Source of the DNA: Paraburkholderia caffeinitolerans
GTDB taxonomy: Bacteria > Pseudomonadota > Gammaproteobacteria > Burkholderiales > Burkholderiaceae
Assembly (NCBI RefSeq): GCF_902859945.1
Contig: NZ_CADIKL010000004.1
Location: 234,845 to 298,844, forward strand
Direction of reading: 5' to 3'
DNA length: 64,000 bases
Shown: piece by piece, positions 37,198-46,863 of the stretch
Numbering within the stretch: position 1 is the stretch's first letter
Layout: each line of letters starts with the position of its first letter
Program-made: the position numbers and the translations under genes
Notes under the pieces: generated by a model
The model's input: only the letters and a program-made list of their open reading frames with translations
Database searches by the model: none
What the model was told of the DNA's origin: nothing

Positions 37198-37239
37198 AAG
37201 ACCCATAGGTTGAAAAACTTATGGGTCTTTTTCTTTTTT
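37198..37239 (+). terminator. Terminator of gyrB
   Basis: AAGACCCATAGGTT (37198-37211), GAAA loop, AACTTATGGGTCTT (37216-37229; one G-U pair), followed by TTTTCTTTTTT. It starts 36 bases after the gyrB stop and runs to the stop of the convergent gene. Confidence 0.9.
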
Positions 37240-39472
37240 AGTCCTCGCCTGGCGAGCGTTTGAAGCGGGCATCCTCACACCATGCCGTCCACATACTCCG
37301 ATACGCCGCCTCGATATTCCGCGCGAAGCGCGCTCCGTCCATGAGCGGCGAACCTTGCATGCGCTCGCGCAAACCCGCGCGCAGCGCGGCGAGCCGCGGC
37401 AGATCGCGTGCGAGCGCTATCACGATAGCGACGTAGTCAACATCGCTCTGCGCAGCAAGCTCCGATAAACCCAGATTGGCGAGCAGGCAGAGCCCCGCAC
37501 GGCTTACCGCCGAGCGTCCATAACGCGTAGGCACCGGTACGCCCATCCAGAAGGCATCCAGACTCGTGGTATGGCCGTTGGCCGGAAACGTGTCGAGCGC
37601 GATATCGATCTGGTGGTAGGTGCGCAAATAGTCCTCGCGCAACTGAAAGCCGACGAAGCGCACGCGGGCAGCGTCGATGCCATGGGCCGCAAGACGCGTC
37701 TCCAGCCGTTCGCGCGCGCTGCCGGGCGGCGCCATCAGGATGAGACGCGCATGGGGCAGCGCGGCGAACACCCCGGACCAGAGCGCCAGCGTTGCGTCGG
37801 TGAGTTTGCAGGGGTTGTTCAGACATCCGAACGTGATGTGCCCAGCCGAATGCGCCGAAAGTACCGGTAGCGCCCCCGGATCCAGCTCCGGAGCAAGTGC
37901 GTCGTAGCACCAGAACGCATCGGGCAGGCGCAGTGACCGTTCGGTGTACTGGTCGTCGACGTGCGGCATGTCCACAGGATCGAGCCACGGGTCGGTGAGC
38001 CGCCATCCGATCGACGGGCTGCCCGTCGTCCCAGGGTAGGCGAGCCACGCGACCTGCACCGGCGCGGGCCGCCGCGCGAACACCAGGCGCCGCGCACCCC
38101 CCATGTGCATCGTGAGGTCGACGAGTATGTCGATCCGATCGTCGCGAATCTGCTGTGCAAGGCGCGCGTCGTCGAATTCACGCACGTCGCGCCATATGTC
38201 CGCGTGCTTCATCAGGCGCTCGGTCACGTCGTCGCGCTGTGCGCTCAACGCATAGCAGACGACCTCGAACGCCGTGTGATCGTGATGACGCAATAGCGGT
38301 GTCGTGAAGAGCGACTGGCAATGGTTGCGAAAATCGGGCGAGACATAGCCAATTCGCAGCGGTCGGTCCGGCTCCGGCGCATTCGCATGGTGTACGTGCG
38401 CACTCGCGGCGAGCAGCGCAGCCTCGTGCCGCGCGGAGAACTTCTCTGCCTCCGCGCGAACTGCGTGAGCGTCGTCGGCTGCGAACATCAGTGCGAATAG
38501 CAGGTTGCTGTTCGCGCCGATATTGGCGGGATCGCACGCCATCGCCCGGCGATAGCACGCGATGGACGCCTCGATACTGCCGCTCTTGCTCATGGCGTTG
38601 CCGAGATTGATGTGCGCGTCAGCGAAATCGGGCTTCAGTTCGATGGCGCGGGAAAACGCCGCCCGTGCTTCGTCGATGCGGCCGCGGCTCATGAAGACGT
38701 TGCCGAGGTTGTTCCATGCGGACACCCGGTGCGGGTCAAGCTCGAGCGCGCGTTCGAGTGTCGACTTCGCCTCGTCGATATGGCCCGCTCCCCACAAGAC
38801 ACAGCCCAGATTCGTGAGCACTTCGACCGAGTCCGGCGCGAGCAGGCGCGCGTGCTCCAGAACGACCCGCGCTTCGGTGTTGCGATTCATCGCCAGCAGG
38901 GCTTTGGCAAGGTTGTTCCAGGCATTCGCGTGAGTCGGCGCGATTTCAACTGTGCGTCGCAGCACCGCTTCGGCGCGCGCCGGTTCACCCGCGTTCAACA
39001 GCATGGCCCCGTAGTTGAAGTGGATGCCCGCATGATCGGGCGCCAGCTCAATCGCGCGTTCGAACAGTCGCGACGCCTGAGCAGCGTCTCCCTGCTCTCC
39101 GTAAAGGTGACCGAGATTGTTCAGCGCGATGGGGAAATCCGGCCTCAACTCGATCGCGCGGCCCAACGCGCGGATCGCAATGCTGCGCTCGGCAGCGGAC
39201 TGGCAAGTCAGGGCCAGGCTCACGAGAAAAAGCGGACTCTCGCGCACTGCGAGCGCGCGGCTAATCAATGCACGGGCCGCTGAACGGTCCCGGCCCAGTT
39301 CGAGCAGGCCGGCGAGATGCAGGGCATTGGCATCGTCAGGATTCGCGGCAACAAGCCGCTCGCACATGGCGCGTGCGGCTTCGGTCTCGCCGCGATGCCA
39401 GGCGGCCTCGGCGGTTGCGAACGTGTCGCCGGGGAGAAGCGCGCCGGACGCCCCGGTGTTGGAGGTTGCCAT
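37238..39472 (-). CDS. TPR protein with O-GlcNAc-transferase-like (SPINDLY) domain
   Basis: 744 residues. The N-terminal half is about ten TPR units, recognisable as ALNNLGHLYGEQGDAAQASR, AWNNLAKALLAMNRNTEARV, AWNNLGNVFMSRGRIDEARA and AHINLGNAMSKSGSIEASI. The C-terminal half is a Glyco_transf_41 domain: RIGYVSPDFRNH, PVQVAWLAYPGTTGSPSIGW, FGCLNNPCKLTD, DIALDTFPANGHTTSLDAFW and MGVPVPTRYG. Proteins of this architecture transfer a sugar from a nucleotide donor to protein Ser/Thr or to glycans; substrate unknown here. ATG 39472 is chosen; the frame extends upstream into the DnaA-box region without a better start. Confidence 0.92.
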   Translation of the reverse strand: MATSNTGASGALLPGDTFATAEAAWHRGETEAARAMCERLVAANPDDANALHLAGLLELGRDRSAARALISRALAVRESPLFLVSLALTCQSAAERSIAIRALGRAIELRPDFPIALNNLGHLYGEQGDAAQASRLFERAIELAPDHAGIHFNYGAMLLNAGEPARAEAVLRRTVEIAPTHANAWNNLAKALLAMNRNTEARVVLEHARLLAPDSVEVLTNLGCVLWGAGHIDEAKSTLERALELDPHRVSAWNNLGNVFMSRGRIDEARAAFSRAIELKPDFADAHINLGNAMSKSGSIEASIACYRRAMACDPANIGANSNLLFALMFAADDAHAVRAEAEKFSARHEAALLAASAHVHHANAPEPDRPLRIGYVSPDFRNHCQSLFTTPLLRHHDHTAFEVVCYALSAQRDDVTERLMKHADIWRDVREFDDARLAQQIRDDRIDILVDLTMHMGGARRLVFARRPAPVQVAWLAYPGTTGSPSIGWRLTDPWLDPVDMPHVDDQYTERSLRLPDAFWCYDALAPELDPGALPVLSAHSAGHITFGCLNNPCKLTDATLALWSGVFAALPHARLILMAPPGSARERLETRLAAHGIDAARVRFVGFQLREDYLRTYHQIDIALDTFPANGHTTSLDAFWMGVPVPTRYGRSAVSRAGLCLLANLGLSELAAQSDVDYVAIVIALARDLPRLAALRAGLRERMQGSPLMDGARFARNIEAAYRSMWTAWCEDARFKRSPGED

Positions 39473-39629
39473 GGTTGGAAACGCCGTTGCGCTCCGGCTG
39501 GCGATGCAGGTCCGGCACGATGAGGCGTGAAGATGCGGAGCCGCACATTGTCGCGGCGTCGCGGCGCTCTCGAATTGATTTTGAACAAGCGGCCTACGCG
39601 CGGGGAGCCGGTCGTGTCTCCCACGGCAA

Positions 39630-39895
39630 CTATCCACAGACCTCTGCGGATAACCCAAGGAAAAGCCCTGGAAATCACTGTGCACGAATCGGGGATAACT
39701 TTGCCGCGCGGAAAAACGGGGAAAAGTTGTTAGCAGCAGTCCGGCGTTGTCCTTGAAACGCCCGCAGGGTTATGAATTTCCCACAACCTTGTTTACTCAA
39801 TAGTTTTTCCCGGTTATCCACAGGAAACCCAGGGGCTTGTTAACTATTACTACGTTTACGTATACATAAATTAAAAAAACCTTAGAACCGTCGCG
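39630..39895. other. DnaA-box cluster beside an AT-rich stretch; candidate oriC
   Basis: Boxes: CTATCCACA (39630-39638, one mismatch), TGCGGATAA (39645-39653, minus orientation, one mismatch), CGGGGATAA (39690-39698, minus, two mismatches), TTTCCCACA (39777-39785, near-consensus) and a perfect TTATCCACA (39814-39822). Immediately after, 39837-39892 is very AT-rich (TTGTTAACTATTACTACG onward, ending in TTAAAAAAACC), as expected of a DNA-unwinding element. The rpmH-dnaA gap has only one box. This makes the site the better origin candidate of the two, but GC skew was not computed. Confidence 0.6.
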
Positions 39896-39947
39896 CCAGA
39901 AGCTGCAGGAGCCGCTGGAATGGACCAGCGGCGTCGAGCGAAGCCGA

Positions 39948-40427
39948 TCAAATCAGACGGATATACAACTCCGTACGCAAATCTTCGGGCGCAGCTTCAT
40001 CCGGCGTATTCAAATAGATTTCGACCGAGGGCATCGAAAAATCGGCTTTGCGCCCGGACTTCGGCAGCCAGTCGTTGTAGAACCACATCCACGCGTCGCC
40101 GAGACCCTCATACGGCCCCTTGTGCAGCAGCATCGCGTGCTCGCCGCCACGCAGATGGATTTTCTCGACGGGCGCGATGACGTCGACGTCCGTCGGCTGC
40201 TCCAGATGAATGGCCGCTTTCGAACGCAGCTTCGATGCTTCGACCTGGTTGGGATCGTCGTAGAACATGCCGACCATGCGCGCACCCGAGGTGCGCACCT
40301 GACGTTCGCCGAGCCATTGCGCGAGCGTATAGAACGCGTCGCCAATCTTCATGTACGGACCCACGTGGCTGACGGCAAGCAGGTCTAGCTGATCGAGGGT
40401 GAGGATTTTTACTTCGCGGTGTTGCAT
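39948..40427 (-). CDS. GyrI-like effector-binding protein
   Basis: 159 residues: MQHREVKILTLDQLDLLAVSHVGPYMKIGDAF, MVGMFYDDPNQV, LHKGPYEGLGDAWMWFYNDW and SVEIYLNTPDEAAPEDLRTELYIRL. This is the GyrI/SbmC-like fold also found at the end of AraC-type regulators; family members bind small molecules or protect gyrase. Without the DNA-binding half it is a stand-alone domain. GGAGACG precedes the ATG. The gyrase-inhibitor function is only suggested by family. Confidence 0.88.
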   Translation of the reverse strand: MQHREVKILTLDQLDLLAVSHVGPYMKIGDAFYTLAQWLGERQVRTSGARMVGMFYDDPNQVEASKLRSKAAIHLEQPTDVDVIAPVEKIHLRGGEHAMLLHKGPYEGLGDAWMWFYNDWLPKSGRKADFSMPSVEIYLNTPDEAAPEDLRTELYIRLI

Positions 40428-40560
40428 GATGGCGTCTCCAGGTTCGACGGCCGCGCCGGCCGCGCAGGTTCATCCGCTTCAAGATAGCACTGCGTTTCGA
40501 GAGACGTTCTTTCCCGGATCAGGCACGCCAGATGCAGGCGTCGTTAGAGTTCGCGGAGGT

Positions 40561-40941
40561 TCACAGGCCGACCCGCCTCACCGGATGCGTGTCGAGCCAC
40601 GCGCGCTCGTCATCGTCGTAAAGCCGCGAACGCGTGAGAAAGCGCAGCCCGGTGGGCCGCTCCAGCGAGAACATGCCGCCGTTGCCCGGCACCGCGTCGA
40701 TGATGAGCTGCGTATGCTGCCAGTACTCGAACTGCGCTTCGGTCATATAGAACGGCATTCCGCCGATCTCGCCGAGTTGCACGTCGGCGCTGCCGACCAT
40801 GAACTCGCCGACGGGAAAGCACATGGGCGCGCTGCCATCACAGCAGCCACCCGATTGATGAAACAGCAGGGAGCCGTGCTCGCGTTCAAGCTGTGCGATC
40901 AAGGCGAGCGCGGCTGCTGTTGCGGTAACGCGTGCAACCAT
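40561..40941 (-). CDS. DUF779 protein, partner of the aldehyde dehydrogenase
   Basis: 126 residues from ATG 40941, preceded by AGGAG. It has a Cys pair motif GGCCDGSAPMCF and a conserved block FMVGSADVQLGEIGGMPFYM. DUF779 genes sit beside acetaldehyde/aldehyde dehydrogenases of the ExaC type; biochemical role not established. It is encoded 99 bases downstream of the dehydrogenase, same strand, most likely in one operon. Confidence 0.88.
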   Translation of the reverse strand: MVARVTATAAALALIAQLEREHGSLLFHQSGGCCDGSAPMCFPVGEFMVGSADVQLGEIGGMPFYMTEAQFEYWQHTQLIIDAVPGNGGMFSLERPTGLRFLTRSRLYDDDERAWLDTHPVRRVGL

Positions 40942-41040
40942 ATGACGGTTCTCCTTGCTTCGGAGCCAGGCCGGGCGGGAAGGCTGCTCACTCAAGTCGG
41001 CCTGGCTGCCCGGCGATCGTGATCGCGATCAGAATCAGAA

Positions 41041-42561
<1,521 letters not shown>

Positions 42562-42752
42562 CTGCGTGCTCCTCGCTTGTCTCTATCGATATGGAAGGGC
42601 GCGGGTCTCGATGGTGCTGACCGCCGCGCAACCGGAGCGCATTAACGCCAGAACCATGCCAGCGAGCACGCAATCACGGTGCGGCGGGCGTTTGAGGGAT
42701 CGTCGGGGCGAAAAAACGGCTTCAGGCGCTGCTTCGCGATTCGAGCGCGCAT

Positions 42753-42766
42753 GCGTTTGTTGTGCC
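42753..42766 (-). promoter_or_regulatory. Sigma-54-like (-24/-12) promoter of the aldehyde dehydrogenase operon
   Basis: Read on the minus strand as GGCACAACAAACGC: GG (42766-42765), ten bases, GC (42754-42753), matching the invariant GG-N10-GC of sigma-54 promoters with GGCAC at -24. The -12 part is a weaker match (ACGC instead of TTGC). The leader to the start codon would be about 180 bases. Confidence 0.45.
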
Positions 42767-42790
42767 GCGGCGGAACAGCACGGCGCAACG

Positions 42791-42809
42791 CTGTTCAGAA
42801 AATGAACAG
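42791..42809. promoter_or_regulatory. Palindrome upstream of the sigma-54-like site
   Basis: CTGTTCA (42791-42797), GAAAA, TGAACAG (42803-42809) is a perfect 7-bp inverted repeat about 25-45 bases upstream of the -24 element. Related GAACA half-sites flank it (near 42772 and 42814). It could be an enhancer site for an AcoR-like activator of the aldehyde dehydrogenase genes. Confidence 0.5.
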
Positions 42810-42915
42810 TAGAGGAACAACAGGGCCGCCCTGGGGGGATCAGCGTGCGGAAAAATGCGGCGCGCACGGCGCGCATGCTGTAGGCTTTGCACCCGTAACA
42901 GCAAGGAGAGTTTGC

Positions 42916-43110
42916 ATGTCGAGCACATTCGTCTGCCGCAATCAGTCGTGCGGCACCCCGTGGGAGCAAAGCGAGGTGGTGATCAAGAACGAGGGCCAAG
43001 GGCCCCTGTTCCGGTGTCCGCTGTGCGGCGCCCGTAATTACCTCGAGCAGTTTGAAGACGACGACGGCAACGCCGTCTACGAGCAGGTGGACGGCAAGCC
43101 GTTTCTCTAA
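42916..43110 (+). CDS. Small zinc-ribbon-like protein
   Basis: 64 residues from ATG 42916, after AAGGAGAG. Two cysteine pairs (FVCRNQSCGTP and RCPLCGARN) suggest a zinc ribbon; the tail is acidic (EQFEDDDGNAVYEQVDGKPF). No catalytic family is recognised. It is divergent from the aldehyde dehydrogenase operon. Confidence 0.8.
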   Translation: MSSTFVCRNQSCGTPWEQSEVVIKNEGQGPLFRCPLCGARNYLEQFEDDDGNAVYEQVDGKPFL

Positions 43111-43135
43111 GCCGGGCGCGCGCCCGCGCGCGGCG

Positions 43136-43453
43136 TCAGAGGATTTCGGAAGCGAGCGAGATTCCGAAGATCAGGCCGCCAACCAGCCCGAGCGCGCGGC
43201 CGACGAGCAGCAGATTCAGGTCTTCGTCGAGCATGCCGGCGTCGCGCCGCTCGCGCAGCACCGTCCGGTGCAGTAGCGGGCGCGGGAACAACAGACACGC
43301 CGAAATCAGGGCCGGGACGGCTAGCCGGACGAGTGCGCCGTAATGGCGATCAGACGGGAAATCGGCCCAGACCAGCAGCACAACGAGAAGCGCGGTGATG
43401 ATTGCGCCGACGATTGCGCCGGCGACGAGTTTGTCGGTGGGATGCCCGTGCAT
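43136..43453 (-). CDS. Small membrane protein of unknown function
   Basis: 105 residues with probably three hydrophobic segments (KLVAGAIVGAIITALLVVLLVW; LVRLAVPALISACLLF; LGLVGGLIFGISLA) and a basic loop (RPLLHRTVLRERRDAG). No family recognised. The start ATG 43453 lacks a clear RBS. It converges with the small zinc-ribbon gene. Confidence 0.65.
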   Translation of the reverse strand: MHGHPTDKLVAGAIVGAIITALLVVLLVWADFPSDRHYGALVRLAVPALISACLLFPRPLLHRTVLRERRDAGMLDEDLNLLLVGRALGLVGGLIFGISLASEIL

Positions 43454-43701
43454 GACAACTGCCCAAGAGTGTTTTTGATGGCACCATCATCTGATGTATG
43501 TCAGAAAGACCCCATCGGAGCAGTCCTAAAACACTTGCACAACGGTTGTCGCGGCGCATAAGCAATAAGCATGGCGTGTGCCAGCACACGCATTTTTCGA
43601 AGGATTTGCACCTATCCGTTCGAGTAGGCTGGCGTCGCTCCTCCGTCGTCCTACAGTACCGTCATACGAAAAGAAACGCTGTCGTCTACACGGGGAGCAC
43701 C

Positions 43702-43977
43702 ATGACATTCGTCGAACAAGAAATCGCGCACATTGCACGCGTGATGCCGCTCTCGCTCGCGGGCGACTTCGAAGAGCCGGTCATGGGCGTCGAGTACTGG
43801 CGCAATCGGCTGCACACCCTGCTCAAGCAGAATCACCTCACTCACGCTCAGCTTGCGACCGTCGACACGCTTTTGCGTCAGCTCGACGATTTCGAGGCGC
43901 TCGGCCGCTGGCTGCCGCAACCGAGGAAGATGGTGGCCCGCTTCCCGGTGCGGATGGGCCGTTTGGCGGTGGTTTGA
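43702..43977 (+). CDS. Small conserved protein, paralogue of the 23963 gene
   Basis: 91 residues from ATG 43702, preceded by GGGGAG. MTFVEQEIAHIARVMPLSLA, VEYWRNRLHTLLKQNHLTHA and TVDTLLRQLDDFEAL correspond to the 71-residue protein at 23963-24178; this copy has an additional basic tail (RKMVARFPVRMGRLAVV). Soluble and of unknown function. Located before a bidirectional terminator and a tRNA gene. Confidence 0.75.
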   Translation: MTFVEQEIAHIARVMPLSLAGDFEEPVMGVEYWRNRLHTLLKQNHLTHAQLATVDTLLRQLDDFEALGRWLPQPRKMVARFPVRMGRLAVV

Positions 43978-44008
43978 ATCGAGCGCCATGAACTTGGCGC
44001 AGAAAAGC

Positions 44009-44037
44009 AAAAAGCCCGGTCAGAGACCGGGCTTTTT
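44009..44037. terminator. Bidirectional terminator between the small gene and tRNA-Lys
   Basis: AAAAAGCCCGGT (44009-44020), loop CAGAG, ACCGGGCTTTTT (44026-44037). T-runs exist on both strands, so it can end the 43702 gene and the minus-strand tRNA. Confidence 0.92.
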
Positions 44038-44049
44038 ACATGAATTCGC

Positions 44050-44125
44050 TGGTGGGGCGTGAGTGACTCGAACACTCGACCTACGGATTAAGAGTCCGCT
44101 GCTCTACCAACTGAGCTAACGCCCC
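44050..44125 (-). tRNA. tRNA-Lys (anticodon CUU)
   Basis: 76 bases on the minus strand including an encoded CCA. Acceptor GGGGCGT pairs with ACGCCCC; D-arm TTAGCTCAGTTGGTAGAGC; anticodon stem GCGGA/TCCGT with loop CTCTTAA, giving anticodon CTT (Lys, codon AAG); T-arm GTTCGAGTC. All standard features are present. Confidence 0.96.
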
Positions 44126-44138
44126 CAACAGAAGAAAG

Positions 44139-44167
44139 ATTATGCATGGCTTTTTGAGAGTTGGCAA
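44139..44167 (-). promoter_or_regulatory. Promoter of tRNA-Lys
   Basis: On the minus strand: TTGCCA (44167-44162), 17-base spacer, CATAAT (44144-44139), about 14 bases before the tRNA 5' end. A good sigma-70 match in a correct position. Confidence 0.7.
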
Positions 44168-44432
44168 GCCCTTTTCGCAAAATTCCTGAAAAGTAGTCGT
44201 TGGGCCGGTGGCGCTTTCGCCGGCGAAGAGCGGGCGCGGCCCTGGCATCGTGTCGGAATTATGTCGCGTTGAGCCATCTGCGATGCCTCCCGGTATGATG
44301 TCGCCACGTCGCGTTGATTCCCAGCCGGCGAGCCGCGTCGCGCTACCCGATCCCGCTGTCCGATCCGCCCAGTGGACCCGATCGGGCGACCTTGCCGCGC
44401 GGCATGAACTCCAGACCAGAAGGCATAAGACG

Positions 44433-44837
44433 ATGGACGAAAAGGCAATCGACGCGCTGCTCGATCGCGTGCTGGCGCCGTGGGTGAAAGCGCTCAGGAT
44501 GAGGCCGGTCGAGGTCACGGAGGAGAGCGCCACGATGCGTCTGCCGTTTTCCGGCGAGTTGCGCCATTCGGGCGGCGGGATCTGCGGCCAGGTGTTCATG
44601 GCGGCCGCGGATACGGCCATGATCGTCGCCATTACCGCCGCGCTCGGCGAGTTCAAGCCCATGACCACCGTTGCGCTCAACACCAATTTCATGCGCGCGG
44701 TGCGCAAGGGCGACGTGACGATCACCGCACGCGTGCTGCGCATGGGCCGCAATCTGGTGTTCGGCGAAATAGAACTCTACGACGAAGAAGGCCGTATGGC
44801 CGTCCACGCGACCTCGACTTACGCGCTCCTCGACTAA
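44433..44837 (+). CDS. Hotdog-fold thioesterase (PaaI-like)
   Basis: 134 residues from ATG 44433 (MDEKAIDALLDRVLAPWVKA). The hotdog core is visible: LRHSGGGICGQVFMAAADTAM, ALNTNFMRAVRKGDVTITARV, GRNLVFGEIELYDEEGRMAVHATSTYALL. Family members hydrolyse acyl-CoA or aryl-CoA thioesters; substrate unknown. The patatin-like gene follows after 38 bases, so both may act on acyl groups. Confidence 0.9.
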   Translation: MDEKAIDALLDRVLAPWVKALRMRPVEVTEESATMRLPFSGELRHSGGGICGQVFMAAADTAMIVAITAALGEFKPMTTVALNTNFMRAVRKGDVTITARVLRMGRNLVFGEIELYDEEGRMAVHATSTYALLD

Positions 44838-44875
44838 GCTCTAGCCTTCGGCACGATCTGAAAGGTAGAGGGCGC

Positions 44876-45772
44876 ATGTTCGATCAAGTGGTCTTTGCTG
44901 GCGGCGGCAATCGTTGCTGGTGGCAGGCGGGGTTCTGGGACGTCGTACAGCCCGAGCTGCGGATTCGCCCGCGCGTGATTACGGGCATTTCGGCGGGCGC
45001 GGCCACCGCCTGCATGCTTTACGTGCGCGACTCACAGTGGGTCATGCGCTATTACGCGCAGGCGCTCAAGCACAACACGCGCAACGCCTATTGGGGCAAC
45101 CTGCTGCGCGGCGAGTCGGTGTTTCCGCACTACCGCATCTATCGTCAGGCGCTGCTCGACATCTACGGCCCGCACTTCGCGAAGCTGCAGGACGCGCCCG
45201 AGATCCGCATCGGCGTTTCGCATCTGCCGCGCTGGCTCGGCGCGCGCAGTGCTGTCGCGGCGGGGCTCATTGCGTACAACATCGAAAAGCACATCCGCAA
45301 GACGCTGCATCCCACGCTCGGGCGCAAGCTCGGCTTTCATCCGGAGTTCGTGATCGCGCAGGATTGCGAGCGCGTGGACGATCTCGCCGATCTGGTGCTG
45401 CAGTCCTCCTGCACGCCGCCCTTCACGCCGGTTCTGCGCCGCAATGGCCGGCCGGTGCTCGATGGCGGCATGGTCGACAATGTGCCCGTGGGCGCGCTCG
45501 ACGACACGCCGGGCCGCGTGCTCGTGATGGTGACGCGTCTTTATCCGCGTCCGCCGATGTTCGTTGTGAAACACCGCACGCGAGGGGCGGGCGGTGAAGC
45601 CGGCGGCGAGCAGCAGCGTCTGTATGTGCAGCCTTCGGCCAGGGTGCCGATTTCGAGCTGGGACTACACGAGCCCGCAGCAGATGCAGCACGCCTACAAC
45701 CTCGGCGCCGAGGACGGCGAGCGTTTCCTCGAACGTCTGCCCGAGGTGTTCGAGGCCGCCGCGCACGCGTGA
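44876..45772 (+). CDS. Patatin-like phospholipase
   Basis: 298 residues. Motifs: oxyanion loop FAGGGNRCWW, nucleophile elbow GISAGAATA (GxSxG, Ser) and the dyad Asp in LDGGMVDNVPVGAL. Patatin-like proteins hydrolyse lipid acyl esters. A membrane anchor or signal is not evident, so a cytoplasmic or secreted-by-other-route location is possible. The RBS before ATG 44876 is GGTAGAGG. Confidence 0.93.
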   Translation: MFDQVVFAGGGNRCWWQAGFWDVVQPELRIRPRVITGISAGAATACMLYVRDSQWVMRYYAQALKHNTRNAYWGNLLRGESVFPHYRIYRQALLDIYGPHFAKLQDAPEIRIGVSHLPRWLGARSAVAAGLIAYNIEKHIRKTLHPTLGRKLGFHPEFVIAQDCERVDDLADLVLQSSCTPPFTPVLRRNGRPVLDGGMVDNVPVGALDDTPGRVLVMVTRLYPRPPMFVVKHRTRGAGGEAGGEQQRLYVQPSARVPISSWDYTSPQQMQHAYNLGAEDGERFLERLPEVFEAAAHA

Positions 45773-45799
45773 AGGCGCGAAGGTTGCGCGCACCATGAA

Positions 45800-45824
45800 A
45801 AAAGGCGGCCGGGGCCGCCTTTTT
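45800..45824. terminator. Bidirectional terminator after the patatin gene
   Basis: AGGCGGC (45803-45809), loop CGGG, GCCGCCT (45814-45820), flanked by A and T runs on each side. It separates the patatin gene and the convergent dehydrogenase. Confidence 0.85.
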
Positions 45825-45849
45825 CGTTCTTTCGCCGATGATTGTGTGA

Positions 45850-46863
45850 CTAGCGGCGGCGCACGCCCTGCAACGCCTCGGGATTCGCGACGTGCGAGTA
45901 ATCGCCCGCATCGAACGCGAGGATGTTGCGGAACGCCGCGCCGAAGTAGAGCTCGTAGCTCTCGCGTTCCACATAGCCGATGTGCGGCGTGCAGATCACG
46001 TTTTCCATGCGCAGCAGGCTGTAGCCCTGGAGGATCGGCTCGCTCTCGAACACGTCGATGGCCACCATGCCCGGCCGGTTTTGCGAGAGCGCGCCGAGCA
46101 GCGCGTTTTCTTCCAGCAGCTCCGCACGGCTGGTATTGACGAGCAGCGCAGTCGGTTTCATGCGCAACAGGTCTTCCTGCTTGACGATGCCGCGCGTGTC
46201 GTCGTGCAGGCGCAGGTGCAGCGAGAGGACGTCGCTTTCCTCGAACAGCGCTTCACGGCTCGCGGCTGCTTCGTAGCCGTCGGCGCGCGCGGCTTCGAGC
46301 GAGTGCTCGCGGCCCCACACGACCACGCGCATGCCGAACGCCTTGCCGTAGCCGGCCACGAGGCGCCCGATCTTGCCGTAGCCCCAAATGCCGAGCGTCT
46401 GGCCGCACAGCACCTGGCCCAGGCCGAAATTGGGCGGCATCGCCGAGGTCTTGAGGCCCGACTGCTGCCACGCGCCTTGCTTGAGGTTGGCCACGTACTG
46501 CGGAATGCGCCGCTGCGCGGCCATGATGAGCGCCCACGTGAGTTCGGCGGGCGCGACCGGTGAGCCAGTGCCTTCGAGCACGGCGATGCCGCGCTCGCTG
46601 CACGCGGCAAGGTCGATGTGCGGGCCGGCTTTGCCCGTCTGGCTGATCATGCGCAGATGCGGGAGCTTGTCGAGCAGTTGCGAGGGGATGCGCGTGCGTT
46701 CGCGGATCAGCACGAGTGCGTCGACTTCCGCGAGGCGGCTCGCGAGTTGGCCGAGACCGCGCACGGTGTTGTTGAAGACCTTGACATCGTGATCGGCAAG
46801 CAATTGAAAGCAGTCGAGCTTGCGGACGGCGTCCTGGTAATCGTCAAGGATGGCAATTTTCAT
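45850..46863 (-). CDS. D-2-hydroxyacid dehydrogenase family protein
   Basis: 337 residues from ATG 46863 (MKIAILDDYQDAVRKLDCF). NAD-binding GYGKIGRLVAGYGKAFGMRV, and the catalytic residues Arg in LVNTSRAELLEENAL, Glu in VFESEPILQG and His in CTPHIGYVERES. Enzymes of this family reduce 2-keto acids or oxidise D-2-hydroxyacids; substrate not deducible. The RBS is weak. Confidence 0.93.
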   Translation of the reverse strand: MKIAILDDYQDAVRKLDCFQLLADHDVKVFNNTVRGLGQLASRLAEVDALVLIRERTRIPSQLLDKLPHLRMISQTGKAGPHIDLAACSERGIAVLEGTGSPVAPAELTWALIMAAQRRIPQYVANLKQGAWQQSGLKTSAMPPNFGLGQVLCGQTLGIWGYGKIGRLVAGYGKAFGMRVVVWGREHSLEAARADGYEAAASREALFEESDVLSLHLRLHDDTRGIVKQEDLLRMKPTALLVNTSRAELLEENALLGALSQNRPGMVAIDVFESEPILQGYSLLRMENVICTPHIGYVERESYELYFGAAFRNILAFDAGDYSHVANPEALQGVRRR

